This document shows, piece after piece, positions 13,101-25,840 of a DNA stretch of 64,000 bases (position 1 is its first letter; every line of letters starts with the position of its first letter). Location: the NCBI GenBank assembly GCA_022414725.1, contig CM039462.1, positions 44,702,945 through 44,766,944 on the forward strand, written 5' to 3'. Under the pieces are notes generated by a model. That model was not told the origin of the DNA, did not search any database, and worked only from the letters and a program-made list of their open reading frames with translations. A program made the translations under genes and the position numbers. The stretch comes from Microglena sp. YARC (taxonomy: Eukaryota; Chlorophyta; Chlorophyceae; Chlamydomonadales; Chlamydomonadaceae).

Positions 13101-16100
13101 AGTACTAGGTGGAATCCCATGTGTGGTCACTAGCCTGGGGATCTTGATCAGTACTAGGTGGAATCCCATGTGTGGTCACTAGCCTGGGGATCTTGATCAG
13201 TACTAGGTGGAATCCCCATGTGTGGTCACTACTAGCCTGGGGATCTTGATCAGTACTAGGTGGAATCCCATGTGTGGTCACTAGCCTGGGGATCTTGATC
13301 AGTACTAGGTGGAATCCCATGTGTGGTCACTAGCCTGGGGATCTTGATCAGTACTAGGTGGAATCCCATGTGTGGTCACTAAGCCTGGGGATCTTGATCA
13401 GTACTAGGTTCCCATGTGTGGTCACTAGCCTGGGGATCTTGATCAGTACTAGTGGAATCCCATGTGTGGTCACTAGCCTGGGGATCTTGATCAGTACTAG
13501 GTGGAATCCCATGTGTGGTCACTACCTGGGGATCTTGATCAGTACTAGGTGGAATCCCATGTGTGGTCACTAGCCTGGGGATCTTGATCAGTACTAGGTG
13601 GAATCCCATGTGTGGTCACTAGCCTGGGGATCTTGATCAGTACTAGGTGGAATCCCATGTGTGGTCACTAGCCTGGGATCTTGATCAGTACTAGGTGGAA
13701 TCCCATGTGTGGTCATAGCCTGGGGATCTTGATCAGTACTAGGTGGAATCCCATGTGTGGTCACTAGCCTGGGGATCTTGATCAGTACTAGGTGGAATCC
13801 CATGTGTGGTCACTAGCCTGGGGATCTTGATCAGTACTAGGTGGAATCCCATGTGTGGTCACTAGCCTGGGGATTTGATCAGTACTAGGTGGAAATCCCA
13901 TGTGTGGTCACTAGCCTGGGGATCTTGATCAGTACTAGGTGGAATCCATGTGTGGTCACTAGCCTGGGGATCTTGATCAGTACTAGGTGGAATCCCATGT
14001 GTGGTCACTAGCCTGGGGATCTTGATCAGTACTAGGTGGAATCCCATGTGTGGTCACTAGCCTGGGGATCTTGATCAGTACTAGGTGGAATCCCATGTGT
14101 GGTCACTAGCCTGGGGATCTTGATCAGTACTAGGTGGAATCCCATGTGTGGTCACTAGCCTGGGGATCTTGATCAGTACTAGGTGGAATCCCATGTGTGG
14201 TCACTAGCCTGGGGATCTTGATCAGTACTAGGTGGAATCCCATGTGTGGTCACTAGCCTGGGGATCTTGATCCAGTACTAGTGGAATCCCATGTGTGGTC
14301 ACTAGCCTGGGGATCTTGATCAGTACTAGGTGGAATCCCATGTGTGGTCACTAGCCTGGGGATCTTGATCAGTACTAGGTGAATCCCATGTGTGGTCACT
14401 AGCCTGGGGATCTTGATCAGTACTAGGTGGAATCCCATGTGTGGTCACTAGCCTGGGGATCTTGATCAGTACTAGGTGGAATCCCATGTGTGGTCACTAG
14501 CCTGGGGATCTTGATCAGTACTAGGTGGAATCCCATGTGTGGTCACTAGCCTGGGGATCTTGATCAGTACTAGGTGGAATCCCATGTGTGGTCACTAGCC
14601 TGGGGATCTTGATCAGTACTAGGTGGAATCCCATGTGTGGTCACTAGCCCTGGGGATCTTGATCAGTACTAGGTGGAATCCCATGTGTGGTCACTAGCCT
14701 GGGGATCTTGATCAGTACTAGGTGGAATCCCATGTGTGGTCACTAGCCTGGGGATCTTGATCAGTACTAGGTGGAATCCATGTGTGGTCACTAGCCTGGG
14801 GATCTTGATCAGTACTAGGTGGAATCCCATGTGTGGTCACTAGCCTGGGGATCTTGATCAGTACTAGGTGGAATCCCATGTGTGGTCACTAGCCTGGGGA
14901 TCTTGATCAGTACTAGGTGGAATCCCATGTGTGGTCACTAGCCTGGGATCTTGATCAGTACTAGGTGGAATCCCATGTGTGGTCACTAGCCTGGGGATCT
15001 TGATCAGTACTAGGTGGAATCCATGTGTGGTCACTACCTGGGGATCTTGATCAGTACTAGGTGGAATCCCATGTGTGGTCACTAGCCTGGGGATCTTGAT
15101 CAGTACTAGGTGGAATCCCATGTGTGGTCACTAGCCTGGGGATCTTGATCAGTACTAGGTGGAATCCCATGTGTGGTCACTAGCCTGGGGATCTTGATCA
15201 GTACTAGGTGGAATCCCATGTGTGGTCACTAGCCTGGGGATCTTGATCAGTACTAGGTGGAATCCATGTGTGGTCACTAGCCTGGGGATCTTGATCAGTA
15301 CTAGGTGGAATCCCATGTGTGGTCACTAGCCTGGGGATCTTGATCAGTACTAGGTGGAATCCCATGTGTGGTCACTAGCCTGGGGATCTTGATCAGTACT
15401 AGGTGGAATCCCATGTGTGGTCACTAGCCTGGGGATCTTGATCAGTACTAGGTGGAATCCCATGTGTGGTCACTAGCCTGGGGATCTTGATCAGTACTAG
15501 GTGGAATCCCATGTGTGGTCACTAGCCTGGGGATCTTAGATCAGTACTAGGTGGAATCCCATGTGTGGTCACTAGCCTGGGGATCTTGATCAGTACTAGG
15601 TGGAATCCCATGTGTGGTCACTAGCCTGGGGATCTTGATCAGTACTAGGTGGAATCCCATGTGTGGTCACTAGCCTGGGGATCTTGATCAGTACTAGGTG
15701 GAATCCCATGTGTGGTCACTAGCCCTGGGGATCTTGATCAGTACTAGGTGGAATCCCATGTGTGGTCACTAGCCTGGGGATCTTGATCAGTACTAGGTGG
15801 AATCCCATGTGTGGTCACTAGCCTGGGGATCTTGATCAGTACTAGGTGGAATCCATGTGTGGTCACTAGCCTGGGGATCTTGATCAGTACTAGGTGGAAT
15901 CCCATGTGTGGTCACTAGCCTGGGGATCTTGATCAGTACTAGGTGGAATCCCATGTGTGGTCACTAGCCTGGGGATCTTGATCAGTACTAGGTGGAATCC
16001 CATGTGTGGTCACTAGCCTGGGGATCTTGATCAGTACTAGGTGGAATCCCATGTGTGGTCACTACTAGCCTGGGGATCTTGATCAGTACTAGGTGGACTA

Positions 16101-17365
16101 TCCCATGTGTGGTCACTAGCCTGGGGATCTTGATCAGTACTAGGTGGAATCCCATGTGTGGTCACTAGCCTGGGGATCTTGATCAGTACTAGGTGGAATC
16201 CCATGTGTGGTCACTAGCCTGGGGATCTTGATCAGTACTAGGTGGAATCCCATGTGTGGTCACTAGCCTGGGGATCTTGATCAGTACTAGGTGGAATCCC
16301 ATGTGTGGTCACTAGCCTGGGGATCTTGATCAGTACTAGGTGGAATCCCATGTGTGGTCACTAGCCTGGGGATCTTGATCAGTACTAGGTGGAATCCCAT
16401 GTGTGGTCACTAGCCTGGGGATCTTGATCAGTACTAGGTGGAATCCCATGTGTGGTCACTAGCCTGGGGATCTTGATCAGTACTAGGTGGAATCCCATGT
16501 GTGGTCACTAGCCTGGGGATCTTGATCAGTACTAGGTGGAATCCCATGTGTGGTCACTAGCCTGGGGATCTTGATCAGTACTAGGTGGAATCCCATGTGT
16601 GGTCACTAGCCTGGGGATCTTGATCAGTACTAGGTGGAATCCCATGTGTGGTCACTAGCCTGGGGATCTTGATCAGTACTAGGTGGAATCCCATGTGTGG
16701 TCACTAGCCTGGGGATCTTGATCAGTACTAGGTGGAATCCCATGTGTGGTCACTAGCCTGGGGATCTTGATCAGTACTAGGTGGAATCCCATGTGTGGTC
16801 ACTAGCCTGGGGAATCTTGATCAGTACTAGGTGGAATCCCATGTGTGGTCACTAGCCTGGGGATCTTGATCAGTACTAGGTGGAATCCCATGTGTGGTCA
16901 CTAGCCTGGGGATCTTGATCAGTTACTAGGTGGAATCCCATGTGTGGTCACTAGCCTGGGGATCTTGATCAGTACTAGGTGGAATCCCATGTGTGGTCAC
17001 TAGCCTGGGGATCTTGATCAGTACTAGGTGGAATCCCATGTGTGGTCACTAGCCTGGGGATCTTGATCAGTACTAGGTGGAATCCCATGTGTGGTCACTA
17101 GCCTGGGGATCTTGATTAGTGGAATCTAGGTGGAAGGTCCCATGTGTGGTCACTAGCCTGGGGATCTTGATCAGTACTAGGTGGAATCCCATGTGTGGTC
17201 ACTAGCCTGGGGATCTTGATCAGTACTAGGTGGAATCCCATGTGTGGTCACTAGCCTGGGGATCTTGATCAGTACTAGGTGGAATCCCATGTGTGGTCAC
17301 TAGCCTGGGGATCTTGATCAGTACTAGGTGGAATCCCATGTGTGGTCACTAGCCTGGGGATCTTG
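10151..17365 (-). repeat. 49-bp satellite array, reverse orientation
   Basis: About 147 copies of the unit found at 1-6460, now in reverse complement. The array cleans up steadily from about 10.2 kb and is almost perfect after about 11.5 kb. Scattered copies differ by one base in G runs or lack a C in the CCC run. The array stops abruptly at about 17365, where the sequence changes within one unit to the next satellite. Confidence 0.97.
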
Positions 17366-19082
17366 AGCCAGCTTCATGGGGAGTCATGCTGGTCACCTTT
17401 GGGGCTGCCAAGCTGGGTACCCGGTTGGAGTGCCACGTTGGTTACATTTTAGTTTGCCAGGCTGGTAACCAAGTTGCCCGGCTTGTTATTACCTGGTTCT
17501 AGGTAGGTCAATTGCGTTGGTTGGGTTGCTGGTCTGGTCAACGTTTGGGTTGCCTGGCAGATTACCTGGATGGGTTGCTGGTCTGGTCAACATTTGGGTT
17601 GCCTACTTGGTTACCTGGTTGGGGTTCTTGTCTGGTCATTGTTTGGGTTACCAGGCAGGTTTCTTGGTTGGGTTGCTGGTCTGGTCAACGTTTGGGTTGC
17701 CTTGGTTGGTTACTTGGTTGGGTTGCTAGTCAGGTCAACGTTTGGGTTACCTGGCAGGTTACATGGTGGGGTTGCTGGTCTGGTCAACGTTTGGGTTGCC
17801 TTGGTTGGTTACCTGGTTGGGAAGCCAATCTGGTCAGCGTTTGGGTTGCCAGGCTGGTTACCTAGACAGGGAGCCAGGCTGGTCAACGTTTGGGTTTCCA
17901 GGCAGATTACCTAGATGGGTTGCTGGTTTGGTCAACGTTTGGGTTGCCTTGGTTGGTTACCTAGTGGGGTTGCTGGTCTGGTCGTCAACGTTTGGGTTGC
18001 CTGACAGGTTACCTGGTTGGGTTGCTGGTCTGGTCGTCAACGTTTGGGTTGCCTACTTGGTTACCTGGTTGGGGTTGCTGGTCTGGTCAACGTTTGGGTT
18101 ACCAGGCAGGTTACCTGGTTGGGTTGCTGGTCTGGTTAACGATTGAGTTGCCTTGGTTGGTTACCTGGTTGGGTTGCTAGTCAGGTCAACGTTTGGGTTA
18201 CCTTGCAGGTTACCTGGTTGGGTTGCTAGTCCGGTCAACGTTTGGGTTGCCTGGCAGGTTATCTGGTTTGGTTGCTGGCCTGGTCAACGTTTGGGTTCCC
18301 ATGGTTGGTTACCTCGTTGGGTTGCTAGTCTGGTCAACGTTTGGGTTACCTTGTTTGGTTACCTGGTTGGGTTGCTGGTCTGGTCAACGTTTGGGTTGCC
18401 TGGCAGGTTACCTTGTTGGGTTGCTGGTCTGGTCGTCAACGTTTGGGTTGCCTTGGTTGTTTACCTGGTTGGGTTGCTAGTTTGGTCAATGTTTGGGTTA
18501 CCTGGCATGTTACCTGGTTGGGTTCCTGGTCGGGTCAACGTTTGAGTTCCCTGGCAGGTTACATGGTGGGGTTGCTGGTCTGGTCAACGTTTGGGTTGCC
18601 TTGGTTGGTTATCTGGTTGGGAAGCCAATCTGGTCAGCGTTTGGTTTGCCAGGCTGGTTACCTAGTCGGGAAGCCAGGCTGGTCAACGTTTGGGTCGCCT
18701 GGCAGGTTACCTGGATGGGTTGCTGGTCTGGTCAACGTTTGGGTTGCCTGGCAGGTTACCTGGTTTGGTTGCTGGTCTGGTCAACATTTGGTTTGCCTGG
18801 CAAGTAACCTGGTTGGGTTGCTAGTCTGGTCAACGTTTGTTTTGCCTTGATTGGATATCTGGTTGGGAAGCCAATCTGGTCAGCGTTTCGTTTTCCAGGA
18901 TGGTAACCTGGTTGGGGGGGCAGGCTAGTTACCTTGTTGGGGAGCCAGGCTAGTGAAGGTTAGGTTTGTCTGGCTGGTTACCTAATTGGGGGGCAGTGTG
19001 GGCAACATTTGGGTTGCTAGGCTGGTTACCTTGTTGGAGAGCCAGGCTGGTCATGTTTGGGTTGCTAGGCTGGTTACCTTGT
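17366..19082 (+). repeat. Second satellite, also 49-bp unit (GGTTGCCTGGCAGG type)
   Basis: About 34 diverged copies of a G/T-rich unit with the cores CTGGTCAACGTTTGGGTTGC and GGTTACCTGGTTGGGTTGC. Counting the commonest form gives 49 bases, the same length as the neighbouring satellite although the sequences are not clearly alike. Higher-order variation is visible: blocks with GGGAAGCCAATCTGGTCAGC recur at about 17818, 18618 and 18868. Open frames rich in Trp/Gly/Val are artefacts of the repeat. Confidence 0.92.
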
Positions 19083-19805
19083 GGAGAGCACAACGCAAGT
19101 CATGAACCCAGCCAGTGTTGGAGTCAAAAAATTCCTTAAGAGCCATTCTAATGAGATCCTCAGGTTCTTTATGTATGGTCTTGTTACAGAAGCGCAAAGC
19201 TTGTTTAAGCCAAGCAAAACACAACGGGGTTCTTCCCAGCTCTTCCATGATAATATTAGATGTAGTAGATTGGCAAACACCCAACATTTGTTTAAGTATA
19301 CCTCTATGCCATTTCTCACAAGCATGGTCATTTGAGATAAGTGTGTTGTTCAGAATAGAAGGAGCCCACACCTCACAGCTAAAATTCAGGATAGGTTGTA
19401 CAAGAGAATCAAACAGGTGGGTGAGAATATCAATATTGTATATCTCCATAGTATGGCATCGCCTACGGAGCATGTGGTGTGCCTTTTGGGCCTTAGTGAG
19501 CATCCTAGAAAAAGCAGCTTTTGCACGATTGCTTGAGTCACCATCCACAAAGAGGGATCCCAAGTAGATATAAGATAACTTTGAAGAAATTTGTGCTCCA
19601 TCATAGACAAATTTGTAATAAGGATCCATGCGGGCCTCATCACAGAATTGCTTGTTGAAAACGACAATCTCAGTTTTCTTTATATTCACAGCCATCTTAG
19701 TAGCCTCGCAGAAATCTCTCAGGCAGTCAAGCATCGCTTGCATATCTGCCGGGGATTCTGCCATTATAGCTAGGTCATCAGCATGAATTAACAGTCCACA
19801 AGCTA
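19083..19805 (-). pseudogene. LINE reverse transcriptase fragment (palm to thumb region)
   Basis: Open frame on the minus strand without a true start or end. Near its beginning is the sequence LLIHADDLAIMAES, which matches the (F/Y)xDD catalytic box of non-LTR reverse transcriptases with His in place of the usual Tyr/Phe. It is followed by a thumb-like stretch with VNIKKTEIVVFN and, further on, SLVQPILNFSCEVWAP, typical of LINE reverse transcriptases. The reading then runs into the neighbouring satellite after the residues RCALHK, so the C-terminus is missing. It would copy element RNA into DNA at the target site; this piece cannot do so alone. A shorter copy of the same stretch lies at 20698-21068. 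Confidence 0.8.
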
Positions 19806-19815
19806 GGATCCAGTA

Positions 19816-20423
19816 AAACCCTCAACATTTTGGAGTCTGTCGATGTCGAAGGTATTATGTCTGAAGTTTTTGAGTCATGGAGGTTTAAGTACCCAAGTGA
19901 CACCAATGCAGTTAGAGACATCCCTGATGAGAGAAGGGTTGGCTTTAAACGCCTCCGATACCAAAAATGGTTCGCAGCCAACAGCAATGATGAGAATGGC
20001 TTGATTCCCTTTACATCCGCCTTACATAAGCAGGATCAGATTCGTTCTATAGCACAGTTTATAATGGGTTCCCATTGGCTGAACACAGAAAGAATGAGGG
20101 TGGTGGATAGAGCACACATCCCTCGCTCAATGAGACACTGTCAAATGTGTGGGTTCCAAAAACCTGAGGATGAAATGCATATGTTTGAGTGCGCTTTTTA
20201 TAATGATATTCGCCTCCGCTACCAGAAGCTGTTAACAGATATTTATAGGCATGTCCATGAGGATACCGACTTAACCGTATGGAATGTGGAATTCTGCGAT
20301 TCCACATTCAGAACCTTTATGAATGGAAATGGCACTAAGTCTTCTTGGAGCAACCTAGCCGACTATCTTTCTACTTGTAGAAGAGCAAGACAGGAAGCCC
20401 TGGACTGCTTAGTGGCACCGTAA
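19816..20423 (+). pseudogene. LINE C-terminal region with CCHC zinc knuckle
   Basis: Plus-strand open frame ending at 20423. It lacks the catalytic part and begins at the inversion point. The motif HCQMCGFQKPEDEMHMFEC (C-x2-C, H, C) is the cysteine/histidine cluster found near the C-terminus of many non-LTR retrotransposon polyproteins, where it binds nucleic acid. The stop is followed by about 270 bases of untranslated sequence and the short TGTAATG tail, so this is the true 3' end of the element. The usual coding partner is the inverted reverse transcriptase fragment on its left. Family assignment rests on motifs read by eye. Confidence 0.7.
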
Positions 20424-20697
20424 TTTATTATCCCTTTTTTTCTTCTTGTGACTTCTCATTTTTTAGCTTCTTACCTCCGCCACTGTAAGTGGTTGAGATC
20501 TGGGTCCTGCTCTAGGGGGTTTAATACCTACGCCACCAAAACGGTGGTTGGGAGTTTGGTTTGTTTGTCCTCGACACACCCCTGATGTAATGGGGTTTTT
20601 TGCTTTGTGGGTGCTTTTTCTATTTGTTTAAAGCACAGAGTCTCATACACCCTCGCGGTGTCAAGTAGACTTCAACATGTAATGTAATGTAATGTGG

Positions 20698-21068
20698 AGA
20701 GTACAACGTAAGTCATGAACCCAGCCTGTGTTGGAATCAAAAGATTCCTGAAGAGCAATTATAATGAGATCCTCAGGTTTTTTATCTATGGTCTTGTTCC
20801 AGAAGCGCAAAGCTTGTTTAAGCCAAGCAAAACACAACGGGGTTCTTCCCAGCTCTTCCATGATAATATTATATGTAGTAGATTGGCAAGCACCCAACAT
20901 TTGTTTAAGTATACCTCTATGCCATTTCTCACAAGCATGGTCATTTGAGATAAGTGTGTTGTTCAGAATAGAATGAGCCCACACCTCACAGCCAAAATTC
21001 AGGATGGGTTGTAAAAGAGAATCAAACAGGTGGGTGAGAATATCAATATTGTATATCTCCATAGTATG
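20698..21068 (-). mobile_element. Second, shorter copy of the inverted LINE segment
   Basis: This stretch matches 19084-19453 with a few substitutions and on the minus strand encodes the same reverse transcriptase residues (QPILNFGCEVWAHS). It begins at the same LINE position as the first copy (GGAGAG then TACAACG) directly after the TGTAATG tail, and ends abruptly after ATAGTATGGCAT. No start or stop belongs to it. Confidence 0.75.
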
Positions 21069-21889
21069 GCATGATATAAATAGACTAGCCCACATATACC
21101 GGAAAATACAATTAACGGTATCATTACTATATTTCAATGCATGGACATAAATCGTGTTCAATATCGGTGTTAAGTCAACTAGGCACCTACACTCCTAGGC
21201 ATATTTTAAACTATCTTTACACGGATGATGTAACAAGTAACACTGTAATGGAGTTCTTATTCACGCACCCGGTATCCGGTTCTCTAAAGTATGGAGTGGT
21301 ACTGCCTGTGTTTACTCCACCAGAAGACGGCGAGCAACTTAAATCCCTTCGTTCCACGGGAGGTATGATCACATGTTCCTGGTTTATGTGGGTAGATGAC
21401 AGTTAGCAACACGGCCAGGGCAGCTGAAAACATTATAGCAATCCAATCGAATCTGTTCTAAGGAGGTTACTGCCGGCGCATTGTATGTTGGCGGAAAAAA
21501 GAGATGGCGGATGGCACCCAAAATCAAGGTTGGCGGATGTTACATATTTTGGGCGCTCCATTGATTGGCCCAGGTTACCATTACATTTTTCAAATTCAAA
21601 ACAGATTCAAGTGCGACTTCAATTTTTTATCCTGGGCATAAGCTGGAGTAAACAAAATATTGGAACTGTCACCCTGTGTATACAACTTGAGGAGGGCTGT
21701 CCCCCCCCCCCCCCCCCCCCCCCTAAATTATAAATCCCCCCAACTTCACCCCCACTTAAAGCCCCTAACTTCAGGCTCCCACCTTACAGCACCCACCATA
21801 TAGCACAAATAGCTGCATGGCATGAAGTGGGAAAATAGCTATGCCGTGGTGCCCTAAAGAGCGTCTGCATGGTTCAAAAAGGTGCGAGG
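21069..21889. other. No recognisable gene; poly-C tract
   Basis: Nothing recognisable is seen. The notable feature is a run of about 22 C at 21702-21723 followed by C-rich text. Short open frames here show no motif. Confidence 0.5.
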
Positions 21890-24545
21890 TTTCGAAAACA
21901 CAACACTTCAACTCTGCAGGTTACCAGACAAGGCAGATGCCTCCAATATGAGCACATGACTAATTCAGCTGGTCGTCTGCTATACATATAGCAGACTACT
22001 GGACTAGCAGCTGTCTAGCATCTGTACAACTAATATAAAAGGGTGCACAGATGTAACAATCTCAATTTCAAGTTCAATAAAAGGGTGCCCCCTGCAGAGT
22101 ACAGACACGATGTGCTAGAGCTGCTCTACATATTGTCTGCCACACTTGCAATCTAAACACAACACTTCAACTCTGCAGATCACCTAACTAGGCAGATTCC
22201 TGCAATATGAGCACATGACTAATTCAGCTGGTCGTCTACAGTACATATAGCAGACCACTGCTGAACTAGCAGCTGCCTAACTGCTGTACAAATAATATAA
22301 AAAGGTTGGCGCCTGCAATGGACAGACCTTACAAGCTGGAGCTGCTGTACATATTGTCTGCCACGCCTGCAATCTAAACACATCACTTCAACTCTGCAGA
22401 TTACCAGACAAGGCAGATGCCTCCAATATGAGCACATGACTAATTCAGCTGGTCGTCTCCTGTACATATAGCAGACCACTGGACCAGCAGCTGCCTGGCA
22501 GCTGTACATATAATATAAAAAGGTTGGCGCCTACAATGGACAGACCTTAGGAGCTGGAGTTGCTCTACATATTGTCTGCCACACTTGCAATCTAAACACA
22601 ACACTTCAACTCAGCAGATCACCAGACTTGGCACATGCCTGCAATATGAGCACATGACTAATACAGCTTGTCGTCTCATGTACATATAGCAGACCACTGG
22701 ACTAGCAGCTGTCTAGCAGCTGTACATATAATATAAAAAGGTTGGCGCCTAAAATGGACAGACTTTACGAGCTGGAGCTGCTCTACATATTGTCTACCAC
22801 GCCTGCAATCTAAACACAACACTTCAACTCTGCAGATCACCAGACAAGGCAGATGCCTGCAATATGAGCACATGACTAATCCAGCTGGCCGTCTACAGTA
22901 CATATAGCAGACCACTGGACTAGCAGCTGCCTAGCAGCTGTACATATAATATAAAAAGGTTGGCGCCTGCAATGGACAGACCTTACGAGCTGGAGCCGCT
23001 GTACATATTGTCTACCACGCCTGCAATCTAACCACAACACTTCAACTCTGCAGATCACCAGACAAGGCAGATGCCTCCAATATGAGGACATGATTAATCC
23101 AGCTGGTCGTCTCATGTACATATAGCAGACTACTGCTGAATTAGAAGCTGCCTAGCAGCTGTACATATAATATAAAAAGGTGGGCGCCTGAAATGGACAG
23201 ACCTTACGAGCTGGAGCTGCTCTATATGTTGTCTACCACGCCTCCAATCTTAGCACAACACTTCAACTCTGCAGATCACCAGACAAGGCAGATGCCTGCA
23301 AAATGAGGACATGATTAATCCAGCTGGTTGTCTCATGTACATATAGCAGACTGCTGCTGAATTAGAAGCTGCCTAGCAGCTGTACATATAATATAAAAAG
23401 GTGGGCGCCTGAAATGGACAGACCTTCCGAGCTGGAGCTGCTCTATATGTTGTCTACCACGCCTCCAATCTTAACACAACACTTCAACTCTGCAGATCAC
23501 CAGACAAGGCAGATGCCTGCAATATGAGGGCATGATTAATCCAGCTGGTTGTATCCTGTACATATAGCAGACTACTGCTGAACTAGCAGCTGTACATATA
23601 ATATAATAAGGTTGGCACCTGAAAAGGACAGACCTTCCGAGCTGGAGCTGCTCTACATATTGTCTACCACCCCTGCAATCTAAACACAACACTTCAACTC
23701 TGCAGATCACCAGACTAGGCAGATGCCTGCAATATGAGCATATGAGCACAGCCGGTCGTCTACAGTACATATAGAAGACCACTGAACTAGCAGCTGCCTA
23801 GCAGCTGTACAAGCATAAAAAGGTTGGCGCCTCCAATGGACATACCTTAGGAGCTGGAGCTGCTCTACGTTTTGTCTGCCAGGCCTGCAATTTAAACACA
23901 ACACTTCAACTCTGCAGATCAACATACTTGGCAGATGCCTGCAATATGAGCACATGAGCACTACTGGTCGTCTACAGTACATATAGCGGACCATTGGACT
24001 AGCAGCTGCCTAGCAACTGTACATATAATCTAAAAAGGTTGGCGCTTGCAATGGACAGACCTTACGAGCTGGAGCTGCTGTACGTATTGACTGCCACGCC
24101 TGCAATCTAGACACAACACCTCAACTGTGTAGGTCACCAGACTAGGCAGATGCCTGCAATATGAGCACATGACTAATTCAGCTGGTCGTCTACAGTACAT
24201 ATAGCAGACCACTGCTGAACTAGCAGCTGCCTAACTGCTGTACATATAATATAAACAAGGTTTGCGCCTGCAATGGACAGACCTTAGGAGCTGGAGCTGC
24301 TGTACATATTGTTTGCCACGCCTGCAATCTAACCTCAACACTTCAACTCTGCAGAACACCAAACTAGGCAGATGCCTCCAATATGAGCACATGACTAATT
24401 CAGCCGGTCGTCTGCAGTACATATAGCAGACTACTGCTGAACTAGCAGCTGCCTAGCAGCTGTACATATAATATATAAAGGTTGGCGCCTGCAATGTACA
24501 GACCTTACGAGATGGAGCTGCTGTACATGTTGTCTGCCACGCCTG
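21890..24545. repeat. Tandem repeat with ~210-225-bp unit
   Basis: About 12 diverged copies. Markers recur once per unit: ATATAATATAAAAAGGT (near 22290, 22513, 22730, 22945, 23170, 23390, 23605, 24030, 24250, 24470), GGACAGACCTTACGAGCTGG and CAACACTTCAACTCTGCAG. Minus-strand open frames such as 22219-22509 repeat the same cysteine-rich reading in each unit but are broken in several, so the array is treated as non-coding. The last unit ends near 24545, where a GT-rich stretch begins. Confidence 0.9.
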
Positions 24546-25085
24546 CGGTGTGCGTGTAGCTGAGGAGTGCATGGTAGTGTGCGTATGTATGTGAGGTGGT
24601 AGTGTGTTTGCAGTGGGAGGGGAATGCAATGCAAAGAGTAAGGCGACCAAAGCTGCCTGTATGTACTGGGGGTGCAGATGAGACTTTTGTATGTGTGTGC
24701 TCGTATGTGTGCAGCAGATAGGTGGGTCGGGGGAGATATTTGTCAGTGGAGAGGCAGGCCACGCAACATGTCTCTATGTTGCGTGCGAGTTGGCTGTATT
24801 ACGCCGGGGCTGTGAAATCAGGAGGTGGTGAGTTTTAAACTGGTCTGCAGTTGCCACCACAGATCTCTAGAGTCTCCCCCCACCCCCCACCCCTCCTCCT
24901 TCCCCCTGCAGTTGGATGTCGAATGCTCCAGAAAGCAAATGTGTGCGGCCTGCACCACCCGGAACTCCGGCACCACCAATGCTGCTCCCAGCACCACCTC
25001 AGCCTCCATAGCTGCCCTTTCTGCCCCCACCCACCCCACAGAATCCATCTTCCCCCAGTGACCCCAGCCTTAAAGGTTCCCAACC
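24546..25085. other. Low-complexity stretch without a gene
   Basis: GT-rich text (24546-24720) then C/T-rich text (24880-25085). No motif, start context or codon pattern supports a gene. Confidence 0.5.
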
Positions 25086-25421
25086 TTAAAGTTTCCCAAC
25101 CCACCACAGCCTCCCCCCCTCCACCACCACCATTCCCATTCCCTTCTCCCCCTTCCCCAGTCCCAAGCCCACCAGCACGGGATCTTCACCTCCAGCACTT
25201 AGTGCCCCTCCAGTAGCGCTTGAAAAGAGAGCTGCGAATTGGCACTTCATGGGTTGTGCATGGTTGTAGACTGCACTCTTTCCAAGGAAGGTTTTACAGT
25301 GCCTGCAGACGAATACAGTCTCGCCGTATGCTGCCTGCAACTCGTGGAAATGATTGTAAACGTCCAAGTTGCAACGCTGGCTACGCTGTTTACCTACACG
25401 GGATCCAGCATCATGGGACAT
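25086..25421 (-). pseudogene. Possible BED-type zinc-finger fragment of a hAT-like transposase
   Basis: A minus-strand open frame contains VFVCRHCKTFLG followed by YNHAQPMKC, a C-x2-C then H and C arrangement that recalls BED zinc fingers at the N-terminus of hAT-family transposases. No catalytic domain follows and the downstream part is Gly-rich low complexity, so at most a relic is present. The match is weak and could be chance; no terminal inverted repeats were found. Confidence 0.25.
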
Positions 25422-25765
25422 GATGACGTTGCCTAATCATCATTCGCCAGGCTCTAGAGAATCCAGCTGAAGCCGCGAAACTGCTTGTGGCTAATGCTTC
25501 ATTAATAATCTGCTATTGGCTGGAAGTGCGAATGGGTATACGTTGGCTTAGCTAGTTGCAGTTGAGTGAGTTTCGAGGTGCGCCTGGCTCCCTGGAGGTC
25601 CGCCGAGATTGTTTAAGTGCTTGTCAGTGGTTTGGTTGCAATGCGGCTTAAAATGCGGATGCTCGTGAGTTGCGAGTGTTGCTCGGCTTGTGTAATGTGC
25701 AAAAGCTTGAAGAGTTGATTGGTGCGTTACAGAATATCTGGAAAACCTGAAATGTCAGATAGACA
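25422..25765. other. No recognisable gene
   Basis: Unique-looking sequence without a supported feature. Confidence 0.4.
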
Positions 25766-25840
25766 GGTACGCGTCAGACACTCGAGAGACGCGTCAGACA
25801 CTCGAGAGACGGTACAGTCACTCAGAGACGGTACAGAGAT
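25766..25840. repeat. Short tandem repeat (GACGCGTCAGACACTCGAGA)
   Basis: Two near-perfect copies of a ~24-bp unit followed by two shorter related copies containing GACGGTACAG. Confidence 0.7.

Larger units (their letters stand above)
19083..20697. mobile_element. LINE (non-LTR retrotransposon) with inverted 5' part
   Basis: Two parts of one retrotransposon lie head to head. The 19083-19805 part reads on the minus strand as reverse transcriptase; the part from about 19816 to 20697 reads on the plus strand as the C-terminal region plus 3' untranslated region, ending in a short (TGTAATG)-type tail at about 20677-20697. In an intact LINE these would be collinear. A 5' inversion of this kind is the known product of twin priming during LINE insertion; that origin is inferred. 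The 5' inverted part abuts the 49-bp satellite directly. Confidence 0.75.

Noticed and set aside
5154..15121. Many 60-105-codon open frames in the satellite
   Set aside because: All are the same 49-bp unit read in rotating frames; no independent coding signal.
1..17365. Possible CRISPR array
   Set aside because: The repeat unit is 49 bp with no unique spacers; it is a plain tandem satellite and no cas-like gene exists.
17512..18850. Trp/Gly/Val-rich proteins
   Set aside because: They are overlapping readings of the second 49-bp satellite in all three frames.
22219..24422. Cys-rich peptides repeated every ~220 bp
   Set aside because: The frame is broken in several units and tracks the tandem repeat.
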